Origin: an uncultured Bacilli bacterium
GTDB taxonomy: Bacteria; Bacillota_I; Bacilli_A; RF39; UBA660
Assembly (NCBI GenBank): GCA_947589495.1
Contig: CANQAK010000006.1
Location: 1-38,623 of the forward strand
DNA: 38,623 nucleotides
Direction: 5' to 3'
Shown here: positions 24,499 to 32,543 of the stretch, piece after piece
Position numbering within the stretch: the first letter of the stretch is position 1
Layout of the letters: each line of letters begins with the position of its first letter
The notes under the pieces: generated by a model
Databases searched by the model: none
What the model saw: only the letters and a program-made list of their open reading frames with translations
Told to the model about the DNA's origin: nothing
Position numbers and translations under genes: made by a program

Positions 24499-25410
24499 CT
24501 ATCTTTCTAAATCTTTTTTTCTTACTTTACTATTTTGTTCAATATAATCGCAGACTTTATTTGCTTTTGCAACTGCTGAAAATAATTCTTGTGGGTTATT
24601 TTCTAAAATTTTTATCCACGACTTAATATAGCTTTTATGATTATCATAATGTTCTGTTGAAGTTGGAATATTTAACTTTTGCATAATAAAAGAAGAACCA
24701 ATTTCTGCAACTAGCTCTTCTCTTGCATATTCTTCTTTGTTATTATTATCAAAATTTCGATTTAATCTATTCTTGCTTCCAGTTGAATGACATAATTCAT
24801 GAAGTTGAGTAGCATAATAGGAATATTTATCTAAGAATTTTTCAGAAGGTGGAAGCACAATTTTATCTTTTAAAACATCATAATATGCTTGATTTCCAAA
24901 TTCTTCATATTTAACACCAAGATTTTTTATTACATTAGTGATATATTTGGGAATATGAATTTTTTGATTTGCATTGTTAATATATTCTGGAACACCTTCA
25001 ACATATTTAGCATTATAAACATAACTACAATTTACAAATATTTTAAAATCTTCAATTTCGTTTGGATGCTTTTCAACATAATTATTATATTCTAAAAAAT
25101 CCATTCGCTTTTTCAACTTAAAATTGTAATAACTCCAAAATTCTATTGGAACTCCTTTTCCTTTTGCTTTATTACTTAATTTCCAACCTTTATTTTTAAT
25201 TTGAAGAAATGTGTACCATCTTGGATCTGTATATTTTTCTAAATAAGAAACATAATTCAATATCAAACTATTTATTCCTTTGTATTGACTTTTAGTAATT
25301 CCATTATGATTAATAGTCGTTTGCCATCCTTTATTCCACGGGATTTCATTTTCCTTTAAACAATGAAGGTACATATCAATTAATTGTTCTTTTGTTTTAG
25401 TTGTTTTCAT
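24499..25410 (-). CDS. ArdC-like antirestriction protein (ssDNA-binding + zincin)
   Basis: A 303-aa protein of the ArdC type. The N-terminal domain (LIDMYLHCLKENEIPWNKGW ... WYTFLQIKNKGWKL) matches the ArdC ssDNA-binding domain. The C-terminal part is a zinc-metallopeptidase-like domain with YYATQLHELCHSTG (HExxH at 204-208) and a downstream Glu-rich helix YAREELVAEIGSS. Such proteins protect entering single-stranded DNA from host restriction during conjugation. It begins 2 nt after the VirB6-like gene and is expressed with the channel genes, so it would be ready in the donor or made early in the recipient. Confidence 0.85.
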   Translation of the reverse strand: MKTTKTKEQLIDMYLHCLKENEIPWNKGWQTTINHNGITKSQYKGINSLILNYVSYLEKYTDPRWYTFLQIKNKGWKLSNKAKGKGVPIEFWSYYNFKLKKRMDFLEYNNYVEKHPNEIEDFKIFVNCSYVYNAKYVEGVPEYINNANQKIHIPKYITNVIKNLGVKYEEFGNQAYYDVLKDKIVLPPSEKFLDKYSYYATQLHELCHSTGSKNRLNRNFDNNNKEEYAREELVAEIGSSFIMQKLNIPTSTEHYDNHKSYIKSWIKILENNPQELFSAVAKANKVCDYIEQNSKVRKKDLER

Positions 25411-25412
25411 AA

Positions 25413-26258
25413 TTATAATCCCATCATTTCTTTTACTACTCTATCAGATAGTTTTATTGTACCAACTAAAACTAACATATTAAATATCAATTCACTTATA
25501 TACTTCCATGACTGGGTTACAACAGACGCAGAAGCATCAACGACTGGTGGAGAACTTGCAAATAGTGAAAAAATAATGCAAGCTAAAACTATAATTGCAC
25601 CTTCCATACAAACCCCACAATAAGATTTTACAAAATTTTGACCTACGTTTTGAGTTGTTTCACCTGCAAATGTTGATAATGGCACAGGAGCAATAGCAGT
25701 ATATAAATATAACTTAAAAAACCTACCATAAACAGTCATTATCATAATAAAAGAAAGAACGGTTATTACTAATCCTCCTATTAAAGTTACCGCCCACAAA
25801 GGTATTGAATCCATAAAACTACAACTTTCGATAGTATTAATTAAACTATCTGGAAGAATAGTGCTTGAACTCATCTTTATTCCAGCAGTTTTAATTATGG
25901 TGGAAATAACGCCTTGTACTATTTTAAATATTGCCAGCATTAATTCTAATCCATAAGTTACAATACCTTTAGCGATTGCAAAACGTATAAATAATTTTAA
26001 AGCTCGATCTGGTTTTTTTATATCATTAAATGACGTGCATGTTTTAACTATACTTATTACAAAAAATAACACTAAAAGAGCCATACCAATTGCTTGTAAT
26101 GCACCGTGAATGTCCTTAATAACATTCCATATAGCCCCACCTTTAAAGGTTTCTGGAGATTGTGTAATTAATTGCCATATTTCATTTAATTTAGAATCCC
26201 AAGTTTCTAATGCATTTTGTAAATTTTGAACAACCCAATTATCACTCAATTTCTTCAC
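25413..26258 (-). CDS. VirB6/TrbL-like polytopic membrane protein
   Basis: A 281-aa protein with about six membrane helices (for example ALQAIGMALLVLFFVISIVK, WAVTLIGGLVITVLSFIMIM and GAIIVLACIIFSLF). The internal GRFFKLYLYTAIAPVPLSTF stretch followed by VKSYCGVCMEGAII is typical of the VirB6-like subunits in CTn/Tn1549-type elements. It forms part of the inner-membrane channel. It follows the VirB2/Maff2-like gene and precedes the ArdC-like gene by 2 nt. Confidence 0.88.
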   Translation of the reverse strand: MKKLSDNWVVQNLQNALETWDSKLNEIWQLITQSPETFKGGAIWNVIKDIHGALQAIGMALLVLFFVISIVKTCTSFNDIKKPDRALKLFIRFAIAKGIVTYGLELMLAIFKIVQGVISTIIKTAGIKMSSSTILPDSLINTIESCSFMDSIPLWAVTLIGGLVITVLSFIMIMTVYGRFFKLYLYTAIAPVPLSTFAGETTQNVGQNFVKSYCGVCMEGAIIVLACIIFSLFASSPPVVDASASVVTQSWKYISELIFNMLVLVGTIKLSDRVVKEMMGL

Positions 26259-26272
26259 CTCCTACAACAAAA

Positions 26273-26596
26273 TTATCCAGTTATCATATTTATTATTTCT
26301 TTTGAAAATGTGATGATAATTCCTCCTGCTACTGTTAATATGCTATTTGCTCTTTGAGATGGATCATGACTTTTTAATGATAAGCCAAACTGAACAACGC
26401 CAAAACCTAACATTATCATTCCAATTGCACGTATCAAACCAAAAATAAAGTTAGATAGATTATTTACAACAGATATTGGATCATCAGCAGCAAAAACTGT
26501 TACACTTCCTCCAAGCAAAAATAAGCACAACAAAACACACATAACATAAATTTTATAAAACTTATATAATCTTTTTTCATAATTTTCATTTTTCAT
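26273..26596 (-). CDS. Maff2/VirB2-like small membrane protein
   Basis: A 107-aa protein with an N-terminal signal-like helix (VMCVLLCLFLLGGSVTVFAA) and a likely signal peptidase site after VFA. Two more helices follow, with the Maff2-type stretch GFGVVQFGLSLKSHDPSQRA and a final hydrophobic helix. This is a VirB2/TrbC-like position, between the coupling protein and VirB6. It probably forms a channel or pilin-like subunit. Its start overlaps the end of virD4 by 11 nt. Confidence 0.85.
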   Translation of the reverse strand: MKNENYEKRLYKFYKIYVMCVLLCLFLLGGSVTVFAADDPISVVNNLSNFIFGLIRAIGMIMLGFGVVQFGLSLKSHDPSQRANSILTVAGGIIITFSKEIINMITG

Positions 26597-28391
26597 CTTT
26601 ACGCCTCCTAATTAAATATTCATCTATATTTTCTGAAGATATAACTTCATACCTATCATCTTTTTCATCAGTCTGTTGTATTTGAACATCTTTTGTTAAA
26701 TAACAATCAAACTTAATTGATGCAACCGCATTTTGTGTATTACCATAAATATATGGTTTAGCCCCTCCAATCAATGACTTCTTAACATTAGGGTGTTTTA
26801 AAATATCATATTTTAAATCTTTAATTGGCCGTTCTCCTCGTATAAAAAGCAAAGCATAATTATTATCAAGCCGAGCTAATTCGTCAGGTGTCATTAACTC
26901 TCTACCGCCAATCTGATAATTAGTTGAATAGTTACCAGAACGTCCACTACTTTTTCCATACGTATTCATATCAATAGTTGCTTTACCCAATAATTCACTA
27001 GCATATTTATGAACTGACTGTTCATTACTTCCTAAATATAAAAATTCATCACAGTTTCCAATTATGCTTTCCCATTGCTTTTCAAATAAAGCTTTCAATT
27101 GAGCTAAATTTTGTAATATTATTGATACAAAAATTTGCCTAGATCTCATTACACTTAAAATCTTCTCAAAATCATTTGGAAGACTGACGTTTGCAAATTC
27201 GTCCATAAGAAAATGAACTGGGATTGGTAAACTTCCTCCAAACTTATAATCAGCTAAAAAAAACAACCTTTGAAAAAGTTGTGTATATAATATGCTAACC
27301 AAAAAATTAAACGACGAATCGTTATCGGGAATAATAGCAAATAAGGCAATTTTTTTATACGCAAAAGAATCTAAATCTAATTCATCAGTTGCTGTTAATG
27401 ATGCAACACTATCCAAATTAAATTTTTCAAGTTTAGATACTAAAGTTATCTGAATAGATTTAAGGGTTTTTGCAGATCCACTACGGTAATTCTTATAATA
27501 CTTTACCGCTATGTGATTAGGATTTCTTTCTTCTAACCGTTCAAATAATATATCAAGTGGACTTTCATACATATCATCGTCTTCCTTTACTTCACCATAT
27601 CTAATCATTTCCATTACCATTGAAAAATTTTGTTCATCTTCAGGGGCTTCATATTTTAAATAAAAAATCAACGCCGATAATAACATACTTGCCGCAGTAT
27701 CCCAAAACGGATCAGAAGCAGTACCTACTTTTGGCGTTGTTGATTTAAAAATATTAGTAACTAATTTTTGAACATCATTATCATCATTAACATATAAAAT
27801 TGGATTATAACAATGACTTTTTTCCATATTTACTAAATCTAACACTTTTACCTCATACCCTTCACTTTCAAGGAAATTACCAGTAGCTTTAATTATTTCA
27901 CCTTTTGGATCAAGAATAACATAAGAGGTATTTCCTTGTAATATATTAGGTATTCCATAAAATCTTGTTTTTCCTGCACCTGATCCACCTATTATTATGG
28001 TATTTAGATTTCTTCTATGAATTCTACCATCTAATCCGATAAATACATTATTAGTTAGTATTTTATTATTTCTAACAGGTTTTTGATAATACTTCTTTTT
28101 TATATGAAATAAATTACCCCATTTAGCAGAACCGTATTCTTCGGTTTTTCGGTAATTTCTTTTTGTTGATATTAAAACTCCAATTCCAATTAAATAAGAG
28201 AAAAGAAATAAAAGTATTATTTTCAAACTGTTTTCGCACCATTTAATATAAAAAGGATGTTCTAACAAATTAGGAAATACTTTTATTATTTTAAATAATC
28301 CATCTTGCATATATGGTGCAATTAAAAGTGCTAACCATACACATATTAAAGCCCCAAAAACATATAATAACTTATTATTTTTATCATTCAT
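26586..28391 (-). CDS. virD4: VirD4/TraG-family coupling protein
   Basis: A 601-aa type IV coupling ATPase that brings the relaxase-DNA complex to the channel. Two N-terminal membrane helices are followed by a YGSAKWG motif, Walker A GGSGAGKT (135-142), DPKGE at 161 and Walker B within PVHFLMDEFANVSLP. The late SIIGNCDEFLYLGSNEQSV and LMTPDELARLD motifs are characteristic of the TraG/VirD4 family in Gram-positive ICEs. It follows the PcfB gene, its usual partner. Confidence 0.95.
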   Translation of the reverse strand: MNDKNNKLLYVFGALICVWLALLIAPYMQDGLFKIIKVFPNLLEHPFYIKWCENSLKIILLFLFSYLIGIGVLISTKRNYRKTEEYGSAKWGNLFHIKKKYYQKPVRNNKILTNNVFIGLDGRIHRRNLNTIIIGGSGAGKTRFYGIPNILQGNTSYVILDPKGEIIKATGNFLESEGYEVKVLDLVNMEKSHCYNPILYVNDDNDVQKLVTNIFKSTTPKVGTASDPFWDTAASMLLSALIFYLKYEAPEDEQNFSMVMEMIRYGEVKEDDDMYESPLDILFERLEERNPNHIAVKYYKNYRSGSAKTLKSIQITLVSKLEKFNLDSVASLTATDELDLDSFAYKKIALFAIIPDNDSSFNFLVSILYTQLFQRLFFLADYKFGGSLPIPVHFLMDEFANVSLPNDFEKILSVMRSRQIFVSIILQNLAQLKALFEKQWESIIGNCDEFLYLGSNEQSVHKYASELLGKATIDMNTYGKSSGRSGNYSTNYQIGGRELMTPDELARLDNNYALLFIRGERPIKDLKYDILKHPNVKKSLIGGAKPYIYGNTQNAVASIKFDCYLTKDVQIQQTDEKDDRYEVISSENIDEYLIRRRKDEK

Positions 28392-28411
28392 ATTTAACCT
28401 ATTTTTATATA

Positions 28412-29062
28412 CTATTTAACTTTAGTCTTTTGCTTTCTATTTTTATTATTATTTTTTGATATTTGCCTTATTTTTTGATTATTTTTACCTTTGCTATTTA
28501 TTTGATTTTTTATATCTTTTAATTCTTTTTTAACAGATGGTTTTTTTATCTTTTTATCTCCCTCCTTTAAATGCGTTGAGGAAATATCGGACGGAGGGTT
28601 TTTCTCCGATTGTTCCTTGACGGGGTTTATTTCATCTTTTACCTCACTCTTATTTTTTTCATTTTCTTTTTGTACAGTAGCTTTGAATGAAGAAAATTTA
28701 AATCTTTCAAATATACGATTTATTTTTGCTGCATCTTCAGCTCTTACAATAATATCAACAAGACCATCTTTAATTGATTGTTTTTTATCAACTAAAACGC
28801 TATATAAAACTCCATATTTTTTAGCTTCTTTTACAAACTTATTTAAATCTTCTTGTTTAAGAGAAAAAACCTTTAATTCCTTTCCTGATTTAAGCATATT
28901 ATTTAAAGTTGTTTTACCTCTAGTTTTAGTTTTATCTTTTGATATGGCTAATAATATAGCCCCTATGTTTTTAGCAGCCGAACCAGTAACTTTAAGTGCA
29001 ACTTGTGTTCCTTCTAAAGTCATTCTTACCATAGATTCAGCAGCATCACTTGATGAATTCAT
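28412..29062 (-). CDS. pcfB: PcfB-family relaxosome accessory protein
   Basis: A 216-aa soluble protein. Residues 1-125 match PcfB/DUF3801: EGTQVALKVTGSAAKNIGAI, LNNMLKSGKELKVFSLKQED and YGVLYSVLVDKKQ. In pCF10, PcfB links the relaxosome to the coupling protein. The C-terminal 90 residues are a disordered Lys/Asn-rich tail that may bind DNA. It overlaps the relaxase stop by 17 nt and precedes virD4, the conserved order. Confidence 0.9.
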   Translation of the reverse strand: MNSSSDAAESMVRMTLEGTQVALKVTGSAAKNIGAILLAISKDKTKTRGKTTLNNMLKSGKELKVFSLKQEDLNKFVKEAKKYGVLYSVLVDKKQSIKDGLVDIIVRAEDAAKINRIFERFKFSSFKATVQKENEKNKSEVKDEINPVKEQSEKNPPSDISSTHLKEGDKKIKKPSVKKELKDIKNQINSKGKNNQKIRQISKNNNKNRKQKTKVK

Positions 29063-30407
29063 TTGAATACTCCTCCTTTTCTAATTGTTTTTCAAATTCG
29101 CAGACATTTTTTTCTATTGTTTTTGATCTTTCTTCAATTTCATCACATAATTTCACTTCCTTTCTCAAATTAGTAATTTCATTAAATAAGGAGGAAATTT
29201 CATTTCTTATTTCCTCCTTTTGCTTTATGTTATTAGATTTTTTATGTTTATACCATAACTTACTTCTTTTATCTAATAATAAATCTAGTTCATTTTTTAA
29301 CTTATTACTATAAGAAAAAAATTGCTCATAAGTTGTGATTTTATTACTTACAAGCAATTTTGTTTGTTCTGATATATTTTGCATTTTATCAATGTCTATT
29401 CTTATTGATGGAGATAACTTATATCTTGAATTCTGTTGTGGAAAAATTTTAAGCAAATAACAATAATATAAATACAAACCATATAATCCCTTATGTTTTT
29501 GCCTTGTTTTTATGTGATTATTTCTTTTCTTTACCTTTAATCCATATTCTTCTATAAAAGGCAATCTTTCTTCATAGGTTTCTTCTATACGCTCTTTTAT
29601 TCTTTCAATACTATATTCACTTCCAAAATTTCTTTCGACTCTAATGTTCTTTTTATAAGGTTGTCTTCGTATGCTCATTATGTTTTTTCCTCTATATATA
29701 ATTTCATAATCCATAGCCTTCATAAGTTTTTCAAAATCTTTATATGAGTAGGCCTGTGAAATGGCTCTATCTATATCCTCTTTAGCTGTAACATAATAAT
29801 TATTATTATAAATATAGCTATTATAATAATTAGCATAATTTATTTTGCTTCGACGACAAGGTTTTTCTTCTAAAACACTTAAATTATATTCTTCACATAA
29901 TGAGTCCGATAACTGTCTTAATCTTGCATAATTAACCCTATTATCATAATATTTTTTACCATCTTTAAAAGATACAGAATTAATAACAAAATGATTATGA
30001 ATATGATTAGTATTAACATGCGTAGATACAACAACCTCAAATCTATCTCCCCACATTTCTTCAGCTAGTTTTAAACCAATTTCATGTGCCTGTTCAGGAG
30101 TAACTTCATTTTCTTTAAATGATTGAAATGAATGAAATCCTAATATTCCCTTTGTTTTATTATATTGTTTTTTGGTTATTAACATTTCTTCATATGCACT
30201 TTCCACATTACAATTTATTCCAGATACATAATACTGCTTTTCAGTATTAAAATTTAAGTCATCATATTCATCTAAATTATGTAATATTTTATATGTTTCT
30301 TTACCATAATTTTCATTTATTGTTTTTTCTATATTAGTAATATAATTAATAACATGATCTAATCTTTTATCAATCTTCCATATTCCTGTCGTTGCAATTA
30401 TTATCAC
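29046..30407 (-). CDS. MobP-type relaxase
   Basis: A 453-aa conjugative nickase that cuts oriT and remains bound to the 5' end. It has the three-His metal motif STHVNTNHIHNHFVINS (His130, 135, 137, 139), the upstream HSFQSFKENEVTPEQAHEIG segment and a likely catalytic Tyr at 22 (VINYITN). The C-terminal half is a helical, Lys-rich region. Length is typical of Tn1549-like relaxases. mobC precedes it and pcfB follows it; oriT is expected upstream. Confidence 0.93.
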   Translation of the reverse strand: MIIIATTGIWKIDKRLDHVINYITNIEKTINENYGKETYKILHNLDEYDDLNFNTEKQYYVSGINCNVESAYEEMLITKKQYNKTKGILGFHSFQSFKENEVTPEQAHEIGLKLAEEMWGDRFEVVVSTHVNTNHIHNHFVINSVSFKDGKKYYDNRVNYARLRQLSDSLCEEYNLSVLEEKPCRRSKINYANYYNSYIYNNNYYVTAKEDIDRAISQAYSYKDFEKLMKAMDYEIIYRGKNIMSIRRQPYKKNIRVERNFGSEYSIERIKERIEETYEERLPFIEEYGLKVKKRNNHIKTRQKHKGLYGLYLYYCYLLKIFPQQNSRYKLSPSIRIDIDKMQNISEQTKLLVSNKITTYEQFFSYSNKLKNELDLLLDKRSKLWYKHKKSNNIKQKEEIRNEISSLFNEITNLRKEVKLCDEIEERSKTIEKNVCEFEKQLEKEEYSNEFIK

Positions 30408-30445
30408 CTCTTTATATTTTTTCTCAATTTAAATAAAATACATTA

Positions 30446-30778
30446 TTATTGTAATTTTTCGTCTGGTAATAGGTACTTTCTTTTTATTAAAGTCATAAAC
30501 TGATTTAATTTATCTGCTTCACATTTATAAAATTGGTAATCTATAAAATTAAGTGAGTTAGCTTTTCTAGCAATTTGATTAAGATTATTACCTATTGCCC
30601 TCATTTCTTTCATAACGTCATAAAACCTATCATCAGGTTTTTCTCTTGGCTCAAATCCTACTATTAGACTTCTTACTAATTCAGATTCTTTTAAACCAAC
30701 TTTTTTTGCTTTCTTTTTTAAAAGCATAGCTTCTTCTCTATTTAACCATACTTGTTTTTTTATCTGTCTTGTTCTCAC
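30446..30778 (-). CDS. mobC: MobC relaxosome protein
   Basis: A 110-aa basic protein with a ribbon-helix-helix-like N-terminus (KQVWLNREEAMLLKKKAKKV) and the MobC signature EMRAIGNNLNQIARKANSLN. It binds oriT and aids strand opening for the relaxase. The start codon is GTG, with AAGGAGAA 5 nt upstream. It begins inside the end of the upstream DUF3789-type gene and lies about 40 nt before the relaxase gene. Confidence 0.92.
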   Translation of the reverse strand: MRTRQIKKQVWLNREEAMLLKKKAKKVGLKESELVRSLIVGFEPREKPDDRFYDVMKEMRAIGNNLNQIARKANSLNFIDYQFYKCEADKLNQFMTLIKRKYLLPDEKLQ

Positions 30779-30899
30779 TATCGTTCTCCTTAAGTTTATA
30801 TTCTTTATTTATTTCATTTATTTGTAAACAGCACATAAAAGTAATAGCTAATAGACCACCTATTAGCATACCTAAAATAAAAAATAATAATTCTTTCAA
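30738..30899 (-). CDS. DUF3789-type single-helix membrane micro-protein
   Basis: A 53-aa ORF with a TTG start and AGGAGG 7 nt upstream. The sequence begins (M)KELLFFILGMLIGGLLAITF, then MCCLQINEINKEYK and a charged tail. This matches the DUF3789 pattern (short N-terminus, one membrane helix with GMxxGG, a Cys-rich end) common in CTn elements just ahead of mobC. Its last 41 nt overlap mobC. Function unknown; probably membrane-located. Confidence 0.75.
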   Translation of the reverse strand: MKELLFFILGMLIGGLLAITFMCCLQINEINKEYKLKENDSENKTDKKTSMVK

Positions 30900-30922
30900 A
30901 GTAATTCCTCCTTATAATAGAA

Positions 30923-30955
30923 AAGAAGTTAGTACGTTATTTATACTAACTTCTT
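30923..30955. terminator. Hairpin terminator ahead of the mob operon
   Basis: A perfect 12-bp stem, AAGAAGTTAGTA / TACTAACTTCTT, 9-nt loop, with a short T run on the minus strand. It lies between the 51-aa gene and the DUF3789 gene, separating the surface/ssb unit from the mob unit or allowing partial read-through. Confidence 0.65.
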
Positions 30956-30964
30956 AATATAAAA

Positions 30965-31120
30965 TTAATTTTCTATTAAGTATATTTTTTTATGATAAAT
31001 TAAAACTTCTTTTACTAATATATTACTACTATCATATACTCGATAATAATTGCCCCAAAATCTTTTCCAATACCAAAAAAATGATTTTCTATTCTCTTTA
31101 ATTTTTCTTCTTACTTTCAT
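30965..31120 (-). CDS. Small basic aromatic-rich protein (51 aa)
   Basis: MKVRRKIKENRKSFFWYWKR then FWGNYYRVYDSS...: strongly basic at the N-terminus and unusually rich in Trp, Phe and Tyr. AAAGGAT lies 8 nt before this ATG; a farther upstream start would read through the structured segment. I do not recognise it. It directly follows the hairpin-rich segment, which could be its leader RNA, and ends at a terminator. Confidence 0.5.
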   Translation of the reverse strand: MKVRRKIKENRKSFFWYWKRFWGNYYRVYDSSNILVKEVLIYHKKIYLIEN

Positions 31121-31140
31121 AATTAAATATCCTTTCAATA

Positions 31141-31223
31141 TGAGTTTGGGGATTGGGGTTCCCACCATATTTGAATGTTTGCGGGAGTAAACATTCAGTG
31201 CTGGCTAGGACATAAAGTCCTAG
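31141..31223 (-). other. Hairpin-rich segment: candidate oriT or leader RNA
   Basis: This segment lies between ssb and the mob genes and is more GC-rich than anything nearby. It holds two perfect hairpins: CTAGGAC/GTCCTAG (7 bp, 31205-31223) and GAATGTTT/AAACATTC (8 bp, 31173-31196). A G/C-run block at 31146-31166 follows (on the plus strand TTTGGGG ATT GGGGTTCCCACC). Position just upstream of the mob genes fits oriT. On the minus strand it could also be a structured leader before the 51-aa gene: the loop ACTCCCGC can pair over 4 nt with downstream GGGA. No known nick-site consensus was recognised. Confidence 0.5.
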
Positions 31224-31239
31224 ATATTCATAATAATAT

Positions 31240-31599
31240 TTATCTTTCTATTGTATCATTTTCTTTTTGGTGATCTTGACTTCTTGAACTTAAGAATGTA
31301 ACTTTTTCTGCAACTACTTCCATTTTTTGTTTTTTTTCACCTTCATTAGTTTCATATGTATTTGTTTGAATTTTACCTTTTACTCCAATTAAATCTCCTT
31401 TTTTACAATATTCAGTAGTAGTTTCTGCAATCCCATTCCATAAAGTACAATCAATAAAATCTGTATCATATTCACCATTTTCGTTTTTGTAACTTCTAGG
31501 CACAGCTAAAGTAATATTAGTTAATTTTCTGCCGCTTTCCGTTTCTTTGATTTCTGGTTCTTTTACTAATCGCCCAACTACAATAAATTGATTTAACAT
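31240..31599 (-). CDS. ssb: Single-stranded DNA-binding protein
   Basis: A 119-aa OB-fold SSB. It has MLNQFIVVGRLVKEPEIKET, then ITLAVPRSYKNENGEYDTDF, IDCTLWNGIAETTTEYCKKG and DLIGVKGKIQTNTYE. The start at 31599 follows AAGGAGGAA and lies 1 nt after the preceding stop. It lacks the acidic DDDIPF tail of housekeeping SSBs, which is common in ICE copies. It protects the transferred strand during conjugation. Confidence 0.93.
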   Translation of the reverse strand: MLNQFIVVGRLVKEPEIKETESGRKLTNITLAVPRSYKNENGEYDTDFIDCTLWNGIAETTTEYCKKGDLIGVKGKIQTNTYETNEGEKKQKMEVVAEKVTFLSSRSQDHQKENDTIER

Positions 31600-31600
31600 T

Positions 31601-31915
31601 TTATTCTTCCTCCTTATTTTTTCTTCTATTTTCAAGTAATATTTCATAATAATTTATTTCTTGAATTTCATAATCTAATTTGTCACTTAACAAACTAATT
31701 AACTTAACAGCTTCATTCGAGAAAAATCTTATTACTATAAAAGTTTCACTTTCTGTTATATTAGGAATACTATATCGTAATAATTTCTCCTTAAGCTTAT
31801 CAGCTACCACTTTCTTATCTTCATCAACTATGTTTGATAAATATTCTATCAATGAGTTAAATTTTGTAATTGTTAACTCCACCGATATGGGTGGAATTCT
31901 TTTTTTATATGCCAT
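31601..31915 (-). CDS. Unknown 104-aa protein next to ssb
   Basis: A small soluble protein (MAYKKRIPPISVELTITKFN...) with alternating helices and strands and an acidic/basic end (NRRKNKEEE). GAAAGGAGAG precedes the ATG. It lies between the sortase and ssb and is coupled to ssb with a 1-nt gap. No motif recognised; the coupling suggests a role in DNA processing or single-strand handling, but that is inference. Confidence 0.65.
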   Translation of the reverse strand: MAYKKRIPPISVELTITKFNSLIEYLSNIVDEDKKVVADKLKEKLLRYSIPNITESETFIVIRFFSNEAVKLISLLSDKLDYEIQEINYYEILLENRRKNKEEE

Positions 31916-31928
31916 TTTATCTCTCCTT

Positions 31929-32543
31929 TCAATATATTTTTTCTAATGCACATATAATAATTAACTGTTTATTTGTTTTATGAACGCAAGTAATTAAAAT
32001 AAGATTATGACTAGAGTATTGTTCATTTAATGAAAAATACCCAGTTTTTTCTATTTCATATTTTTTAATAACTTTATAAGAGTAAATCTTATCAAGATAA
32101 TATACCAATGCTTCATCATTATTTTCTAACTTATCTAAATTCTTGAAATAAGAAATTTTACTATTACCTGCATGAGCATATAATATGAAATTGCCTTGTT
32201 CATTTGGAAATTTACTATTTTTATCAATACTAATAGAATAATTAATAGATTTAAAATTTTTAGTTGCCATAACCAGCCCTTTTTTTAAGCTAATTTTAGG
32301 TATATTTAAGATCGCAACATATTTAGTTTTGAAATTACTATTACTTTTTTCCAATTTCGTATTATTAACTTGATTCCCCTTATTGTTATAATTCTTAATA
32401 TAACTTTCAATATTATGATCATCTAACGTTTTTTGTATATAACTATTTAAAATACAATAAAGAATAAAAATTATTCCAATTAAAAGCAAAGAAAAGCCAA
32501 TCATTTTAGTTAGATTGACTTTTATTTTTTCTTTTCTTTGCAT
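31929..32543 (-). CDS. Sortase with apparent Arg-to-Gln change at the active site
   Basis: A 204-aa membrane-anchored transpeptidase. One N-terminal helix (MIGFSLLLIGIIFILYCIL) is followed by a sortase fold with NFILYAHAGN (catalytic His124) and LILITCVHKT (catalytic Cys186). The strand that normally carries the catalytic Arg reads NKQLIIIC, with Gln193 at that place. It overlaps the end of the adhesin gene, which ends in a nonstandard sorting signal, so the two are a substrate-enzyme pair. Class C/D-like length; class not certain. Confidence 0.85.
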   Translation of the reverse strand: MQRKEKIKVNLTKMIGFSLLLIGIIFILYCILNSYIQKTLDDHNIESYIKNYNNKGNQVNNTKLEKSNSNFKTKYVAILNIPKISLKKGLVMATKNFKSINYSISIDKNSKFPNEQGNFILYAHAGNSKISYFKNLDKLENNDEALVYYLDKIYSYKVIKKYEIEKTGYFSLNEQYSSHNLILITCVHKTNKQLIIICALEKIY

